Source: Saccharomycopsis crataegensis (taxonomy: Eukaryota; Ascomycota; Saccharomycetes; Ascoideales; Saccharomycopsidaceae). Taken from it: DNA of 64,000 nucleotides. The notes under the pieces are model-generated. The model made no database searches. It was not told where the DNA came from and saw only the letters and a program-made list of their open reading frames with translations. Location: the NCBI RefSeq assembly GCF_037102585.1, contig NW_027043837.1, forward strand, positions 372,001-436,000. Reading direction: 5' to 3'. Shown here piece by piece: positions 38,723 to 49,239 of this stretch (its first letter is position 1; each line of letters begins with the position of its first letter). A program made the translations under genes and the position numbers.

Positions 38723-40267
38723 TCAAGCATTTTCCTTGGCCAATTCTTCAACGATGATATCTTCAACCACCTTGACTGAAGGGTTTGGCACCAACTTGAT
38801 TCTCTTTTCTTTAGTGGACAACGCCTTCAATTCGGCTGGCAACACATCGGCTTCGAAATTATAACCTGAAAAGGTGCTCAATGCTTTACTAACGGCGTCG
38901 GAAAATTTAGCTGGATGGGCAGTAGACAACGAAACGTAATCGAAACTTTCGGTGTCCTTAGCTTTCTGAAGGTGGGTGGCCTTGACCCCAACGGCGGTAT
39001 GTGGGTCAATAACGTAAGATTGCAGAGATTCGCGGTACACCAACTTGATGGTTTCGATGGTTTCACTATTGCTGACCCTTTCAGAATCGAAATCAGCACG
39101 GGCTGCTTCCAAAGTTTTGGCATCGACTTCGATTGGTTTGCCAGCTTTCAAATCCTTCATCCAATTGTTCAAGGTTTCTCCGGCTTGTAAATCGGCAGCA
39201 GCTTGGTCATTGCCCAAGTTATTTCTTACCAAGTACCACAACAATCTTTCAAAGTTGGAAGAAATCAAAATATCCATGGCTGGAGAATAAGTGGCCTTGA
39301 CTTCGGATGATTCTTTTTCGTACTTCCCGGATTTCATGAATCTGTCCAAGATGTCGTTTTCATTGGTGGCAATCACCAATTTGGCAATTGGCAATCCCAT
39401 TTTTTTAGCAAAATAACCAGCCAAGATATCCCCAAAGTTACCACTTGGCACCACGTATTTCACCTTGAGTTCCTCCGGAGATTTGTTAGATGATCTGAGT
39501 AATTCAAAGTACGAGTAGAAGTAATAAGTGATTTGCGCCAAGATTCTTGCCCAATTGATGGAGTTGATGGCGCCAACGTGGTACTTGCTGTTGAATTCGA
39601 CGTCCCCAAAGATTTCCTTGACAATGCCCTGACAGTCGTCAAAGTTCCCGGTGACCGATAAGGTATGGACGTTGGCGTCTTCCACGGTGGTCATTTGTTC
39701 TTCTTGAATGGCGGAGATCTTACCAGTTGGATACAAGATGAACACCGAGACATCCTTCTTGTTTCTCAACCCGTAGATTGCCGCACTTCCGGTATCCCCA
39801 GAAGTGGCCCCCACCACAGTGATGTGGTGACGGTCCTTACTGTCGGCAGCAAGATGGGCGTTTTTTCTGGTCAAGAAGTATTCGAATAAATTCCCGACAA
39901 ATTGCAACGCCACGTCCTTGAACGCATAAGTTGGCCCGTGGAAAAGTTCCAAGATATTGATATCGTTGTAAATCTTGTGCAACGGAGTGACTTTTGGGGA
40001 TCTGAAGGTCGAGTATGACTTGCTGATCAAGGTTTGCAATCCCGCATCGTCGATTTCCTGAGGGTTGATGTATAATCTGAGAATCTTGAACGCTAATTCT
40101 TGGAAACTCAAGTCCTTCCACTCGGTCAAGAAGGTTTCTGGTAATTGGGGGATCACCGATGGAAGGAAAAGCCCGCCATCTGGGGCCAAACCTGTCATCA
40201 CCGCTTCTTCGAAGCTGAGTTGTGAGGTACTGGACGATCTGGTAGATCTATACTGTTGCGAGGACAT
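38723..40267 (-). CDS. THR4: Threonine synthase
   Basis: 514 aa, as in S. cerevisiae Thr4. A pyridoxal-phosphate enzyme of fold type II that makes threonine from O-phosphohomoserine in the cytosol. The cofactor Lys is K117 in HGPTYAFK117DVALQF. The phosphate-binding GATSGDTG loop and the VPSGNFGDILAG element are both present. It is the last step of the aspartate-to-threonine pathway. Codon choice is strongly biased, which suggests high expression. A perfect Gcn4 site sits 147 bp before the ATG. A short spacer separates it from the convergent TFC1 end. Confidence 0.97.
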   Translation of the reverse strand: MSSQQYRSTRSSSTSQLSFEEAVMTGLAPDGGLFLPSVIPQLPETFLTEWKDLSFQELAFKILRLYINPQEIDDAGLQTLISKSYSTFRSPKVTPLHKIYNDINILELFHGPTYAFKDVALQFVGNLFEYFLTRKNAHLAADSKDRHHITVVGATSGDTGSAAIYGLRNKKDVSVFILYPTGKISAIQEEQMTTVEDANVHTLSVTGNFDDCQGIVKEIFGDVEFNSKYHVGAINSINWARILAQITYYFYSYFELLRSSNKSPEELKVKYVVPSGNFGDILAGYFAKKMGLPIAKLVIATNENDILDRFMKSGKYEKESSEVKATYSPAMDILISSNFERLLWYLVRNNLGNDQAAADLQAGETLNNWMKDLKAGKPIEVDAKTLEAARADFDSERVSNSETIETIKLVYRESLQSYVIDPHTAVGVKATHLQKAKDTESFDYVSLSTAHPAKFSDAVSKALSTFSGYNFEADVLPAELKALSTKEKRIKLVPNPSVKVVEDIIVEELAKENA

Positions 40268-40653
40268 TTTTTTGGAGAGGGGGGGAAACTAATAATAAAA
40301 ATATTTTAATATTATCACTTGAAAAAAACAAAAAAAAACAAAAAGTGATCTCTAGTCAAGGAAAATATTTTGGTGGGGTATCAAACGGTTAAATTTGAAA
40401 TATCAAAAAAGGATGAGTCAACCGGAAAAAAAAAGGGAAAGCAGGTGGTCGCACCGCAGATGGAAGGGGTGGGGGCTCGCAACCAGACGCCGTCACCGGG
40501 GCCAACATGACATATATTGGTAAATGGTGATATATTATTATTATTATTATTATTATATGGTGGTGTTACTGTGATATACGTGATTATTATTATCCAAAGA
40601 ATCAAACATCAAGTTATGTATTGATATTAAAAAAAAATCCAAACTATGTAGCA

Positions 40654-40687
<34 letters not shown>

Positions 40688-40711
40688 AAGAATGTCGTTT
40701 ATTCAATGGGA
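40268..40711. promoter_or_regulatory. THR4 promoter and AKR 3' region
   Basis: About 440 bases carrying the Gcn4 site (listed), a short TTA/TAA triplet repeat near 40530-40555 and an AT repeat near 40655-40685. A GC-rich patch at about 40430-40500 has no recognised function. Confidence 0.4.
40414..40420. promoter_or_regulatory. THR4: Gcn4 site upstream of THR4
   Basis: TGAGTCA, the ideal palindromic Gcn4 half-site pair, lies 147 bp upstream of the THR4 start. General amino-acid control of THR4 is established in yeast, so the site is likely functional. Confidence 0.7.
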
Positions 40712-41683
40712 TCATCCAGAAATTTGCTTTTCAACAAAGGAATAGTTATTGACTGGTGCCTCATCTTTGACATTATCCCAAAGCTTATCAATTTCAGACA
40801 CTATGGATTCATCCTTGATAGGCCCTTCGTTGACAAACTCAAAGATTTGCTCCAATTGCGCAACACTACGAACACCGATAATCACCGCGTCACCATTCTG
40901 CTTAGAAAGTTCCGAATGATAGATGATCCATCGATAAGCAAGTCCTGCTCTGGTGGTGCCGGCTTTTTCAGCAAGGGACCCCCAAGTTTCAAGCCCCTTG
41001 ACCAACTCAGGTTTATTGTAAAGACTGTTATAAATGGTCCCGACCATATCTTTTTGATTGAACCGGTTTGGAGTTCCCGAAGTCAAGTCTTGTTTGGTAC
41101 GTGCTAAAAATCCCCCGGCAATTGGTGAGTAAGCGTAGAAGGAAATATTCAATTTTCTCAATATTGGGAAAAGATCGCTTTCGATGGCCCGAGACACTGC
41201 GTTGTAATTACCTTGGTACACACTAGGAAGGACGTATCCGTGTTTATGACATAAATCATAGATTTGCTCCACCTGAGATGGCGAGAAGTTGGACACCCCG
41301 AATCTCTTGAACTTTTTCTGGTTGTAAAGCTCATTGATCGCGGCCAAGGTTTCTTCAATTGGGGTGGCTGGATCAGGACTATGTAAGAAATAAGTCTCGA
41401 CAGAATCGACTTGGAGATCACTCAATGATTCATCAATGGCAGCTTTGATTCCCTCCGAAGTCAAGGCATTGGGCGCAAACCCCCTTGCCTTGGTATCAAC
41501 GATGAAGTGTTTAGAAAACCCATGGTCACCGAGGGCCTTCTCACTACCGGGATAGATTCTCGCGGTATCGATCTCGTCCACGTTATTTTTCTTCAAAATA
41601 TCAACCACAGAGTTCATGTCTGCCTTGTCAATGTGAGTGATTCCGGCACTGCCATAGACGATTTTAACGTGTGGGGTGGTCAT
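40712..41683 (-). CDS. Aldo-keto reductase, AKR7 (aflatoxin-aldehyde reductase)-like
   Basis: 323 aa, an NAD(P)H-dependent (beta/alpha)8 barrel. The catalytic tetrad is visible: D39 and Y44 (DTARIY), K65 (DTKARG) and H101 (YFLHSPD). The short N-terminus, the RFGVSNFSPSQVE element and a C-terminal G-V-R-S-V-x-Q-L-E motif for the cofactor phosphate match the AKR7 or YPL088W-like group of yeast reductases. It probably reduces small aldehydes or ketones in the cytosol. The natural substrate cannot be read. The ATG is the first in frame. CACGTG lies about 420 bp upstream (42107-42112). Confidence 0.88.
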   Translation of the reverse strand: MTTPHVKIVYGSAGITHIDKADMNSVVDILKKNNVDEIDTARIYPGSEKALGDHGFSKHFIVDTKARGFAPNALTSEGIKAAIDESLSDLQVDSVETYFLHSPDPATPIEETLAAINELYNQKKFKRFGVSNFSPSQVEQIYDLCHKHGYVLPSVYQGNYNAVSRAIESDLFPILRKLNISFYAYSPIAGGFLARTKQDLTSGTPNRFNQKDMVGTIYNSLYNKPELVKGLETWGSLAEKAGTTRAGLAYRWIIYHSELSKQNGDAVIIGVRSVAQLEQIFEFVNEGPIKDESIVSEIDKLWDNVKDEAPVNNYSFVEKQISG

Positions 41684-42471
41684 CTTGTCGAATGTTTGTT
41701 AATATGTATGTAATCTTTTTGTTGTTGTTGTTGTTGTTGTTGTATTTTTAACTACAAAAAAGATGTTGTATTGCAATGACTATCAAAGGAAACACAAACA
41801 ATTTTGCCCCTTATATATATTATTGCTCCTCCTCAATTACTAATCCACTTAGTTTTAAAGCCGGCGTATTTTTGGAGTTAACGGCGAATTGCGATTGCTA
41901 CCACCGGAGTTGCATTTTTTCACTAGCTTTTAGTTATTTTGTCCATTAATCAGCATATTCAGTGGCGGGTATCACATATCATGATTGAAAATCCGATTGG
42001 CCAGAGTATATCGCTCTTATCCGAGTTAAAGTCCGTCCACACTACTACTACTATGAAGGGAATGTGGATAAAATAAAATGTTTTGACGACAACTTTGGCA
42101 GCATGTCACGTGAATGGCGTCAGAGATTATGTATATTAAATAATAAATAATAAATAATAATCTGCTTCAAACGCTTTACAACTGCAAAAAAGGAGACCAT
42201 AGGTTATTAATCGAACTGAAAGAAGAACAGGAAACAGTTAGTTCTTGTTATTTAAAGACAGATCTTCGGATAATTCTTACCAAATAAGTAAACAAAGTAT
42301 AGATGAAATTAAATAAACAAAGTAGAGATTAAATTATTATTATTATTATTATTAAAAGTACATTGAAAAGTGCGAGCGAATTATTGCACGGTAGAAATTA
42401 AGAGGTCTAGGAAAGAAGGGGGAGGGGAAAAAAATAATCACTGGAATTCTATGTTTGCGAATCGAATCAAA
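41684..42471. other. Tandem spacer cyclin / aldo-keto reductase
   Basis: About 790 bases between two minus-strand genes. It contains a GTT triplet repeat just upstream of the reductase ATG (about 41721-41742), a CACGTG at 42107-42112, and AAT/TTA triplets at about 42335-42353. No ORF or RNA gene was recognised. Confidence 0.5.
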
Positions 42472-43773
42472 TCAGTCATCACTGACGATCGCTAATGGGT
42501 GTTGCTGTCTGTTCATTTCTAACTTCTTGGCCATTTTTGGCTTGAAGTTTTTTTCAACAAGTTGGTATTTCCAATTGAACAAATCTCTGGAAGATTCTGA
42601 CAATGGAACCGGTTGTAAGAAGTAATCCTCTTCCTCATCATCATTGTCGGAATCATCCAACACTGATTCACAGAAGGAAGAATAGGAATCGGAATTTGTA
42701 AGCCCTGGGTTTTGGCTAAACACCGAAGAAACCGAGCTGGAATTCGACAATGTGCTGCCAAGACTGGCATTGCTGGAGCTGTTAGAAAGACTAGAAAGCC
42801 CACTGTTGATGGATCTGGCGTACTGGACACTGCGGTAGTTGAGATTCTTGGATTTAGGATGATGGGAGTTGAGATTTTTGTCGATAGGTGGTAGCGATGG
42901 AAGGGTATCGGGGATCTTTGGTTCGTGTTGGGCGTTTTTGGTGATTTTTGAAGAAGGAGAAATATACACCGGTGGTTGAAGTCTTTTAACTGTGGTGGCT
43001 TTACCGACGACGATAATGGACGGGGAATCTGGAGACGATGATGGCTCGTACTGTGGGTATTGGAGGAGGTTTGGCTCGGTGGTGCTTCTGGCAATTTTTT
43101 GCTGGGTATCTATGGACTTTGATGTCTGTTTGAAAGAAGTTGTTGTCGCCAAGCTCATTGATTTTTTCAATTTGGAGACTTTTTCCTTTCGCGTTTGCGA
43201 TTGACGTTGATGCGAAAGGAAGTTTTGTAATTTGACGATATTATTGATTTCTTGCTTGATTGGCTCTAGGAAGTCTTTCAACACTGCAAAAAGATCGGGG
43301 TTGGACACCGACACGTCCCAGTCCAACAAAAACAATAATTGTGATTCCATTTCGTTGACTTCGAAAATGTCAAATATCCCCCCGGTGAAATGGGCCCAGT
43401 CTTTGTTTTTAGGCGACGAATCGTTGTGGAATTTGGCGCTCAAGATCAAGCACGCCAAAAAGATTCGGTGCCTGGTGCTGGGGTCCTGGGCGGTGGCGTC
43501 GGCGGGCAATTTCTCGTGTAATCTTTTCAAATACACTAGGGTGGCCATGAGGGTGCCGGTATGGGTGCTAGACTCTTTGACAATTCTCGAGATGAACGAG
43601 AATAACGATGGGGCTTTTTTCTTAGTGTCGCAAGGGTTCGGAGAAGACTTTGGTGAAGGGTACGCGTCTTCTGGGCAAGGGAGCACTTTGAGGGTATTGT
43701 GGACCAATGCTTGTATCATTTTGTAATTGATTGGTGTTTGTAAAAACACTTCGAGTGCTTGATGGTTGGACAT
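42472..43773 (-). CDS. Pcl1/2-type G1 cyclin of a Pho85-like kinase
   Basis: 433 aa from MSNHQALEVFLQTP; the longer frame upstream is a TTCA repeat and is unlikely to be translated. A Pcl-type cyclin box spans roughly residues 20-180. Key features are TGTLMATLVYLKRL, HRIFLACLILSAKFHND and FEVNEMESQLLFLLDWDVSV. This box is closest to Pcl1, Pcl2 and Pcl9, cyclins that direct Pho85 at G1 and at polarity sites. A long Ser-rich tail with basic patches and an acidic run follows, as in Pcl-type cyclins subject to turnover. Which Pcl it is cannot be said. Confidence 0.82.
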   Translation of the reverse strand: MSNHQALEVFLQTPINYKMIQALVHNTLKVLPCPEDAYPSPKSSPNPCDTKKKAPSLFSFISRIVKESSTHTGTLMATLVYLKRLHEKLPADATAQDPSTRHRIFLACLILSAKFHNDSSPKNKDWAHFTGGIFDIFEVNEMESQLLFLLDWDVSVSNPDLFAVLKDFLEPIKQEINNIVKLQNFLSHQRQSQTRKEKVSKLKKSMSLATTTSFKQTSKSIDTQQKIARSTTEPNLLQYPQYEPSSSPDSPSIIVVGKATTVKRLQPPVYISPSSKITKNAQHEPKIPDTLPSLPPIDKNLNSHHPKSKNLNYRSVQYARSINSGLSSLSNSSSNASLGSTLSNSSSVSSVFSQNPGLTNSDSYSSFCESVLDDSDNDDEEEDYFLQPVPLSESSRDLFNWKYQLVEKNFKPKMAKKLEMNRQQHPLAIVSDD

Positions 43774-43804
43774 TATTTTGGTGGGTGGGACAGAAATATT
43801 TTTA

Positions 43805-43839
43805 TGAATGAATGAATGAATGAATGAATGAATGAATGA
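43805..43839. repeat. (GAAT)n tetranucleotide repeat
   Basis: About eight copies of a 4-base unit in the presumed 5' leader of the Pcl-type cyclin gene. Confidence 0.85.
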
Positions 43840-43980
43840 AGGGTGCACAATAAAATATTGGAAAACCAAAAAAAAAAAAAAAGAAAAACCGGAAAAATAT
43901 GGATGTATGGGGTATTTTGGGGTATAAAGGTAGAGATTTATGATATTGGTAACTGAATGTTTGTTCTTGGAATGCTGTTC

Positions 43981-43981
<1 letters not shown>

Positions 43982-44009
<28 letters not shown>
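43982..44009. repeat. AT dinucleotide repeat
   Basis: About 13 TA units, followed after a short break by a few more. Confidence 0.85.
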
Positions 44010-44016
<7 letters not shown>

Positions 44017-44442
44017 ATATATGACATTGCCAATACAATTTGGGCTGCTGATGTTGGAAAAAGAATACCTGCATGCGATCTTACATCTGACAGGAGCTGT
44101 TGTGCAGATCCATCAATTACCACCATTAAATTACCACCACCGATATAGGAAAGTAAATTGCCTATATACGCGAAGCAACAGGGAATATCAGTGCTGTAGG
44201 AGTTTTAGCTGGATGGAAATGGCCAATTCGATTAAATTGGAAGATCATCTATAAATCTCTTAATGACAAAACCAAATAATTAGCCCCCTCCCCCTCCCCC
44301 TCTCCCTCAAAGATGAAATAATTGCAATAATATTGAATACGTTCCGCTCTCCTAAATTATTGTAGTAATATTTATGTTTTCCCGTACCTCAGTCATGCTT
44401 GATGGAGCTAGCCAGGATCCTCTAGAGATAGAGAGAGAGAGA

Positions 44443-44463
44443 CTCGTCTCGTCTCGTCTCGTC
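44443..44463. repeat. CTCGT pentanucleotide repeat
   Basis: Four perfect CTCGT units just after a short GA repeat. Confidence 0.85.
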
Positions 44464-44946
44464 TACTGCACCCAGACTCTCCCAAGAATTTTAAGCTTGC
44501 CGATCCATTGATTTGCATCCCTGTCAGGAGGTTAAGGCTTAGTTTTCTTTTTTTTTTTTTTTTCTTTCATTTCGGTGGCTACTTCTTTAATTGTACAGAC
44601 ATTCATTCGGTCGCTCAATTATTCTGAGTTACCTTTTTTCATCTCAACATGGCTTTGTGGCTGGTTATTGCCGAGTAACAATGTAATTTATCACCATCGA
44701 CATTGTTTAATCTTGCATGTATGGAAGAAAAGAGGTTTTGGGAAAGAAAAAAAAAACAAAAAACGTATCCAATTGAAGCCCAAAAGGGGGGATAAAAAAA
44801 AAAAAAAAAAAAGAGAGGAGCTCATTAGCACGGAATTGAGTTAGTCCCATTGGTTTTATAAAATTATAATAATTATGCTGTTTTTACCTTTAGGTTTAGT
44901 GTTATATAATGTTGAGGGGTGCACCATCATCGCTGGCAGTCACCGG

Positions 44947-44983
44947 GTTCTGTTCTGTTCTGTGCTGTTCTGTTCTGTCTGTC
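44947..44983. repeat. TTCTG pentanucleotide repeat
   Basis: About seven TTCTG units with one substitution. Confidence 0.8.
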
Positions 44984-46527
44984 AAAGCTGGCTGAAGATA
45001 GAGGAAAAAAAAAAAAAAAAAGATTGGGAGAGGCATATCTGTAGACAAAGCACAGAATCTTTTTTTTCATTAATTTTATTTGGCAACTCTCCAAGTAAAA
45101 CGAATCTTTGTACAGTCAGAATCCGCCATTATTATTATCGTTCTCCCATGTAGGAAAAGGAAGGAAGGAAGGAAAGTCTGCTGCACCACCACCACCACCA
45201 CCGTGATGCAGCATTTGTTTCTGGGATTAACAATGTGGTAAAACATCCCAACCCAAATTACAAAAATAGCAAACTTTTTTTGATAGCGAGCGATACGCCT
45301 TCGAGAGAGAGACATTATGTTCGTTTTTTTTTTCGTGCTTTTCTTGCAGTAATGACCAGGATCAGACCGCGAATTACCCTCGATGTCACATATTGTAAAA
45401 CACACACACACACACACGTTCCATCCCAGTATCCCAGCTCCGAAAATAAGACGGTTGCAAATTTTTCTTTTTTTCTATTCCAGTGTTTGCTCCTTTTCCC
45501 TATACAGCCCAACTGCCACAAGTACACGTACTAAAGATAAAGTAAAATGGTAATATGATGACCACATCGGGAGTGTTCAGTTACGGTGCACACATACATG
45601 GAAAAAAAAAAGGATGTCCAACCAACTTTTGGACGTCGACCATTTTCACGGGAATCTCTGGGCCATCACTTTGAGGGGGGGGGGGAGATAATCTCTGGTA
45701 ATTTATTATTATTATTCTCTTTGAACCGCCACTTATTTAAACTAATTAGTCAATTATCCAATTACAGATTGGGAGGAAGACAAAAAACAAAAAAAAAAAA
45801 AATGAATCTATTTTTACTGTTTTGAGCTATTTATCCTCTCCAACAGTCCATTCGTGATGCCGATAAGTAACTATTACGGATTATTGGGAATTTGATTAAT
45901 TCAAAAAAAACAAAAAAAAAATGTCTCCGGGTCATATCATCAACGTGTTCAATATCTTTCATAAAGATCCAACTAATAGATTAAATCGAACAGATAGCTC
46001 AGACCCAAGACTATGGATTGATTAAGTTCCAATATCACCGCTTGAAGAATATTACATTACAGCCCTCTTTTTTTAAAAAAAGATTGTTGAAGAAGACATG
46101 CCTTTTTAGTTGTTTTTTTTGAAGGGCCATGATGTTATTAACACCACACGATAATATCAAATGAAACAGCCATTTAATTTGAGGAAGTCGCGAGAATTAA
46201 ATAATGGCCACAAAATTTTAAATCAATTTGATCGAAATGGAAATCTTGATCTTAATTTATTGATTGATTAATGATTGAGTAACAGATAGGTTAATTGTTG
46301 AGAGACTGATTATTAATTATAGAGAGATTGATCACGATGGCAGGCTCATGAAGAAGGTTTCTAGGAAATGAATGAACCAGAACAGAAAAAAAAAAATAAA
46401 ATAAAGTCACAATCAACAGTGGTCTGAACAACTATTTGATTCATAACGTCACTCTGACTTCATGATAGATTTGACAGTGCAATCGGTAAACTCTTTTCAA
46501 AACAATTATCACTAATCCCTCCCCACT

Positions 46528-46530
<3 letters not shown>

Positions 46531-46580
<50 letters not shown>
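46531..46580. repeat. (CT)25 dinucleotide repeat
   Basis: 50 bases of pure CT, intergenic. Confidence 0.92.
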
Positions 46581-46584
<4 letters not shown>

Positions 46585-47670
46585 GATAACATGAATAAAT
46601 GAATTAATCCCACCCTATATCTGAACGATATGGTCCAATTATCAAAAAAAAAAAAAATATGGATCATTCCAATTATCCACTTATCAAATAAAATATGGGC
46701 CATTCTAATTGTCAAAAAAAAATATCCCTTATAATTAAGCCATCAACTCATCAAAATATCAATCTCTTGGGGAATTAATTGGCAATCGAGATCGCGCACA
46801 CACATTCTTCGTTCATTTCGCTTTGTGCAATTGATAGCGAGCAAACTGGTAATTCTGAATCAGGAACAGTAGTTAATAATTGCTATATTGAATGAGGTGA
46901 CTTAAATAAGTTACGTATTCAATAGATATATGTGCCTTCAAAGACACTAATACATTTAGATCGAAAAAAAAAAAAAAAAGAAAAAAAAGAAAACTATCCT
47001 CAATTCAAAGGTTGCAGTAAGAAATATTTCTATGAAAGGGCTCCAGCAGAAAACACCACAATAAGAAAAACTATAACAAACAAAATAAAGACCAAGAAGA
47101 AGAGGAAAAAAAAAAAAAAACTGTAAGGAAAAGAGATATCAATAGGGTCCACCACTTCCTAATCGAGGAAAACATAAACACTAACTGATGGATATTGTCA
47201 TTTTCACCAAAGCCTGGCTGTCAATATGCACTGCCTGCAGCGCTCCCTCCCATATTAGGCAAAACGTCAACAAATCCTTATTCATCATGCCCATTAGTCC
47301 CAGCATTAAGCATCGGAAAGTGAGACACTATATAACAGGTTGGGGTTCGGTGAAAATCTGTGTATTATATATTCAATTCTTGATTTTTTTTGATTTTTTT
47401 GTTTTTCATCATCCATTATATTTGATCCCGATTCTTTGAATTATCAATCTATTCTTTGAATCAATCCCAAATTATCCTGCTTTTCCCCATTGAAAAACTC
47501 ATTACTTTCCACATATTATTAATTGACGGTGGCTAAATTGAGACAAGTGTCTGAGACCTATTTTTTTTTTTTTTAGTATTATTATTATTACCAAGCCACT
47601 CCTCCTCGTCGTGTTAATAACCTCCTTGCATAGCGAACTTAATAAGTACGACTTCTAAAAAAAAGAAAAG

Positions 47671-48825
47671 ATGGTTCCATCATTCATTGCCAAAATCTCG
47701 GGTCTACTAATGATGATGGTGGTGGCAGTTGCCACTGCTGGCTCATCATCACCAGCAACTAATATCTCCACATCGAAAGATACCGTCGCTATTTACTGGG
47801 GGCAGAACTCCCTAGGGTACCTTTCCAACTTCAAGAATAATGAAAAAGAGCTCTGGTGGTATTGTAATTGGGACAGTGTCGATATCATTATGTTGGCATT
47901 TATGCAAGACTTCCCGGGGACTTACTCGTCGAAATACGAGACATATATTCCAACCTTATCGTTCCCACATCATAAAGACTCGGAATTCTCGGTGAACAAT
48001 ACCGCAGTAATGTCACGGATCGCCAAAGACATCAAGTACTGTCAGAAGCGTAACAAGAAGATCTTGCTTTCTCTTGGAGGAGAAGCAGGGTCCTACGGAT
48101 TTGATTCGACCGAACAAGCACAAGAGTTTGGTCATACGCTATGGCAAATGTTTGGGGAAAAAAATCATACCAAATCGAACATCACCCTTCCAAGACCATT
48201 CGGGGATTCGGTGATCGATGGGTTTGATTTCGACATCGAGAATGATCAAACTGAAGGATACGTTACTCTCATTGAAACCTTACAAAACTACACCTCTAGT
48301 TCCACAAAGAAGAAGTACTATTACAGTGCGGCACCACAATGTCCATATCCTGATCAGAACATGAACACCATCTTGGCTGGGAACTCCCTTGACATGGTGT
48401 TTGTGCAATTTTACAATAACGATTGTAATGCCAACAGTAACAGCAGTTTCAACTGGGATACTTGGGCTGATTACGCGCAAAACACCTCGTTGAACTCCGA
48501 CGTTCAAGTGTATTTGGGACTTCCGGGATCGGTGAACTCTTCAAGCACCGGTTATATCGAAACTTCGGCCGAGTTACAAACCCTCATCAAGCTGGTGGAT
48601 AGTGATTCGCATTTTGGTGGGGTGATGTTATGGGAAGCCTCGATGTCGTTCCAGAATAAGCCTACTGATTCGAAAAACTCTTATCCTATGACCATTAAAA
48701 ACATCTTGAAAAGTCAGGTTGATAATCTGACTGTCAAAATCAATGGAGCCATGGATTCTAAAAAAAATCATATGAATCTTGCCCTTGCGATTGTTGCCTT
48801 TGGGTGGATCATTCTTACAGTATAA
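47671..48825 (+). CDS. GH18 chitinase, probably GPI-anchored
   Basis: 384 aa. A signal peptide at about 1-23 (ending near ATAG) precedes a GH18 class III (plant/yeast Cht1-Cts1-type) catalytic domain. It begins at VAIYWGQN and carries the active-site motif D183-G-F-D186-F-D188-I-E190, with E190 as the acid. The usual long Ser/Thr-rich and chitin-binding C-terminal domains of Cts1/Cht3 are absent. Instead a short polar segment is followed by a hydrophobic tail of about 16 residues, which looks like a GPI-attachment signal. It has several N-glycosylation sites. A short, membrane- or wall-anchored chitinase like C. albicans Cht1/Cht2 is the best match. Its role would be cell separation or wall remodelling. 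Confidence 0.9.
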   Translation: MVPSFIAKISGLLMMMVVAVATAGSSSPATNISTSKDTVAIYWGQNSLGYLSNFKNNEKELWWYCNWDSVDIIMLAFMQDFPGTYSSKYETYIPTLSFPHHKDSEFSVNNTAVMSRIAKDIKYCQKRNKKILLSLGGEAGSYGFDSTEQAQEFGHTLWQMFGEKNHTKSNITLPRPFGDSVIDGFDFDIENDQTEGYVTLIETLQNYTSSSTKKKYYYSAAPQCPYPDQNMNTILAGNSLDMVFVQFYNNDCNANSNSSFNWDTWADYAQNTSLNSDVQVYLGLPGSVNSSSTGYIETSAELQTLIKLVDSDSHFGGVMLWEASMSFQNKPTDSKNSYPMTIKNILKSQVDNLTVKINGAMDSKKNHMNLALAIVAFGWIILTV

Positions 48826-49239
48826 TTTTTGATGAGAAAAAAAAAAAAAAAAAAAAAAATTCTATTCATCTTGTTTTGTGGAATAATAATTCCTGCAATT
48901 TTCATTCTTCCATTTTTTTTATTTTTTTTGCTAATATCAATAGTTATTTGTTACGTTATTTAATAGCTTTACCTAATGTCATAATTTTAATGTGTTTTTT
49001 TTTTTTAATAGCTTTACCTAATGTCATAATTTTAATGTGTGTTTTTTTTTTCATCTTCTTCTTCATCTGCTTCTTCATCTTTATCATCATCATCATCTTC
49101 TTCTTCTTTTTAATCTTCTTCGTATCTATTTACTTCCATGGTTCAAAGCCATTTGCTATTATAAATAATATTCATCATATAATAAAAAATAATTAAAATA
49201 CAACAACAGATTTTCTATTGTCAATATAATATACGTCTT
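48826..49239. other. Convergent intergenic region, chitinase / RCM1
   Basis: About 410 bases. A run of about 22 A, then a 45-base tandem duplication (listed), then TTC/ATC triplets. The apparent ORF through it is a translation of the duplication. Confidence 0.5.
48961..49050. repeat. 45-base perfect-looking tandem duplication
   Basis: The unit starting TAATAGCTTTACC and ending in a T run occurs at 48961-49005 and again at 49006-49050, nearly identical. It lies in the 3' flank of the chitinase gene. Confidence 0.85.

Larger units (their letters stand above)
43774..47670. other. Gene desert with dense simple repeats, 3.9 kb
   Basis: The largest spacer in the window. The frames of 60-133 codons in it are made by repeats or lack ATG starts. 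It contains (GAAT)n at 43805-43839, AT repeats near 43982-44010, a C/T hexamer block near 44284-44310, CTCGT and TTCTG pentamer arrays, (CA)n near 45401-45417, a CAC triplet block near 45186-45203 and (CT)25 at 46531-46580. The right end is the chitinase promoter. No tRNA, snRNA or transposon was recognised. Confidence 0.55.

Noticed and set aside
43774-43869. 32 extra N-terminal codons of the cyclin frame
   Set aside because: They come from a TTCA/GAAT repeat and do not look like protein.
47188-47439. 83-codon ORF upstream of the chitinase gene
   Set aside because: It has an ATG, but a TATATAA element lies within it and the C-terminal half is T-run Phe/Ile. It is probably promoter DNA.
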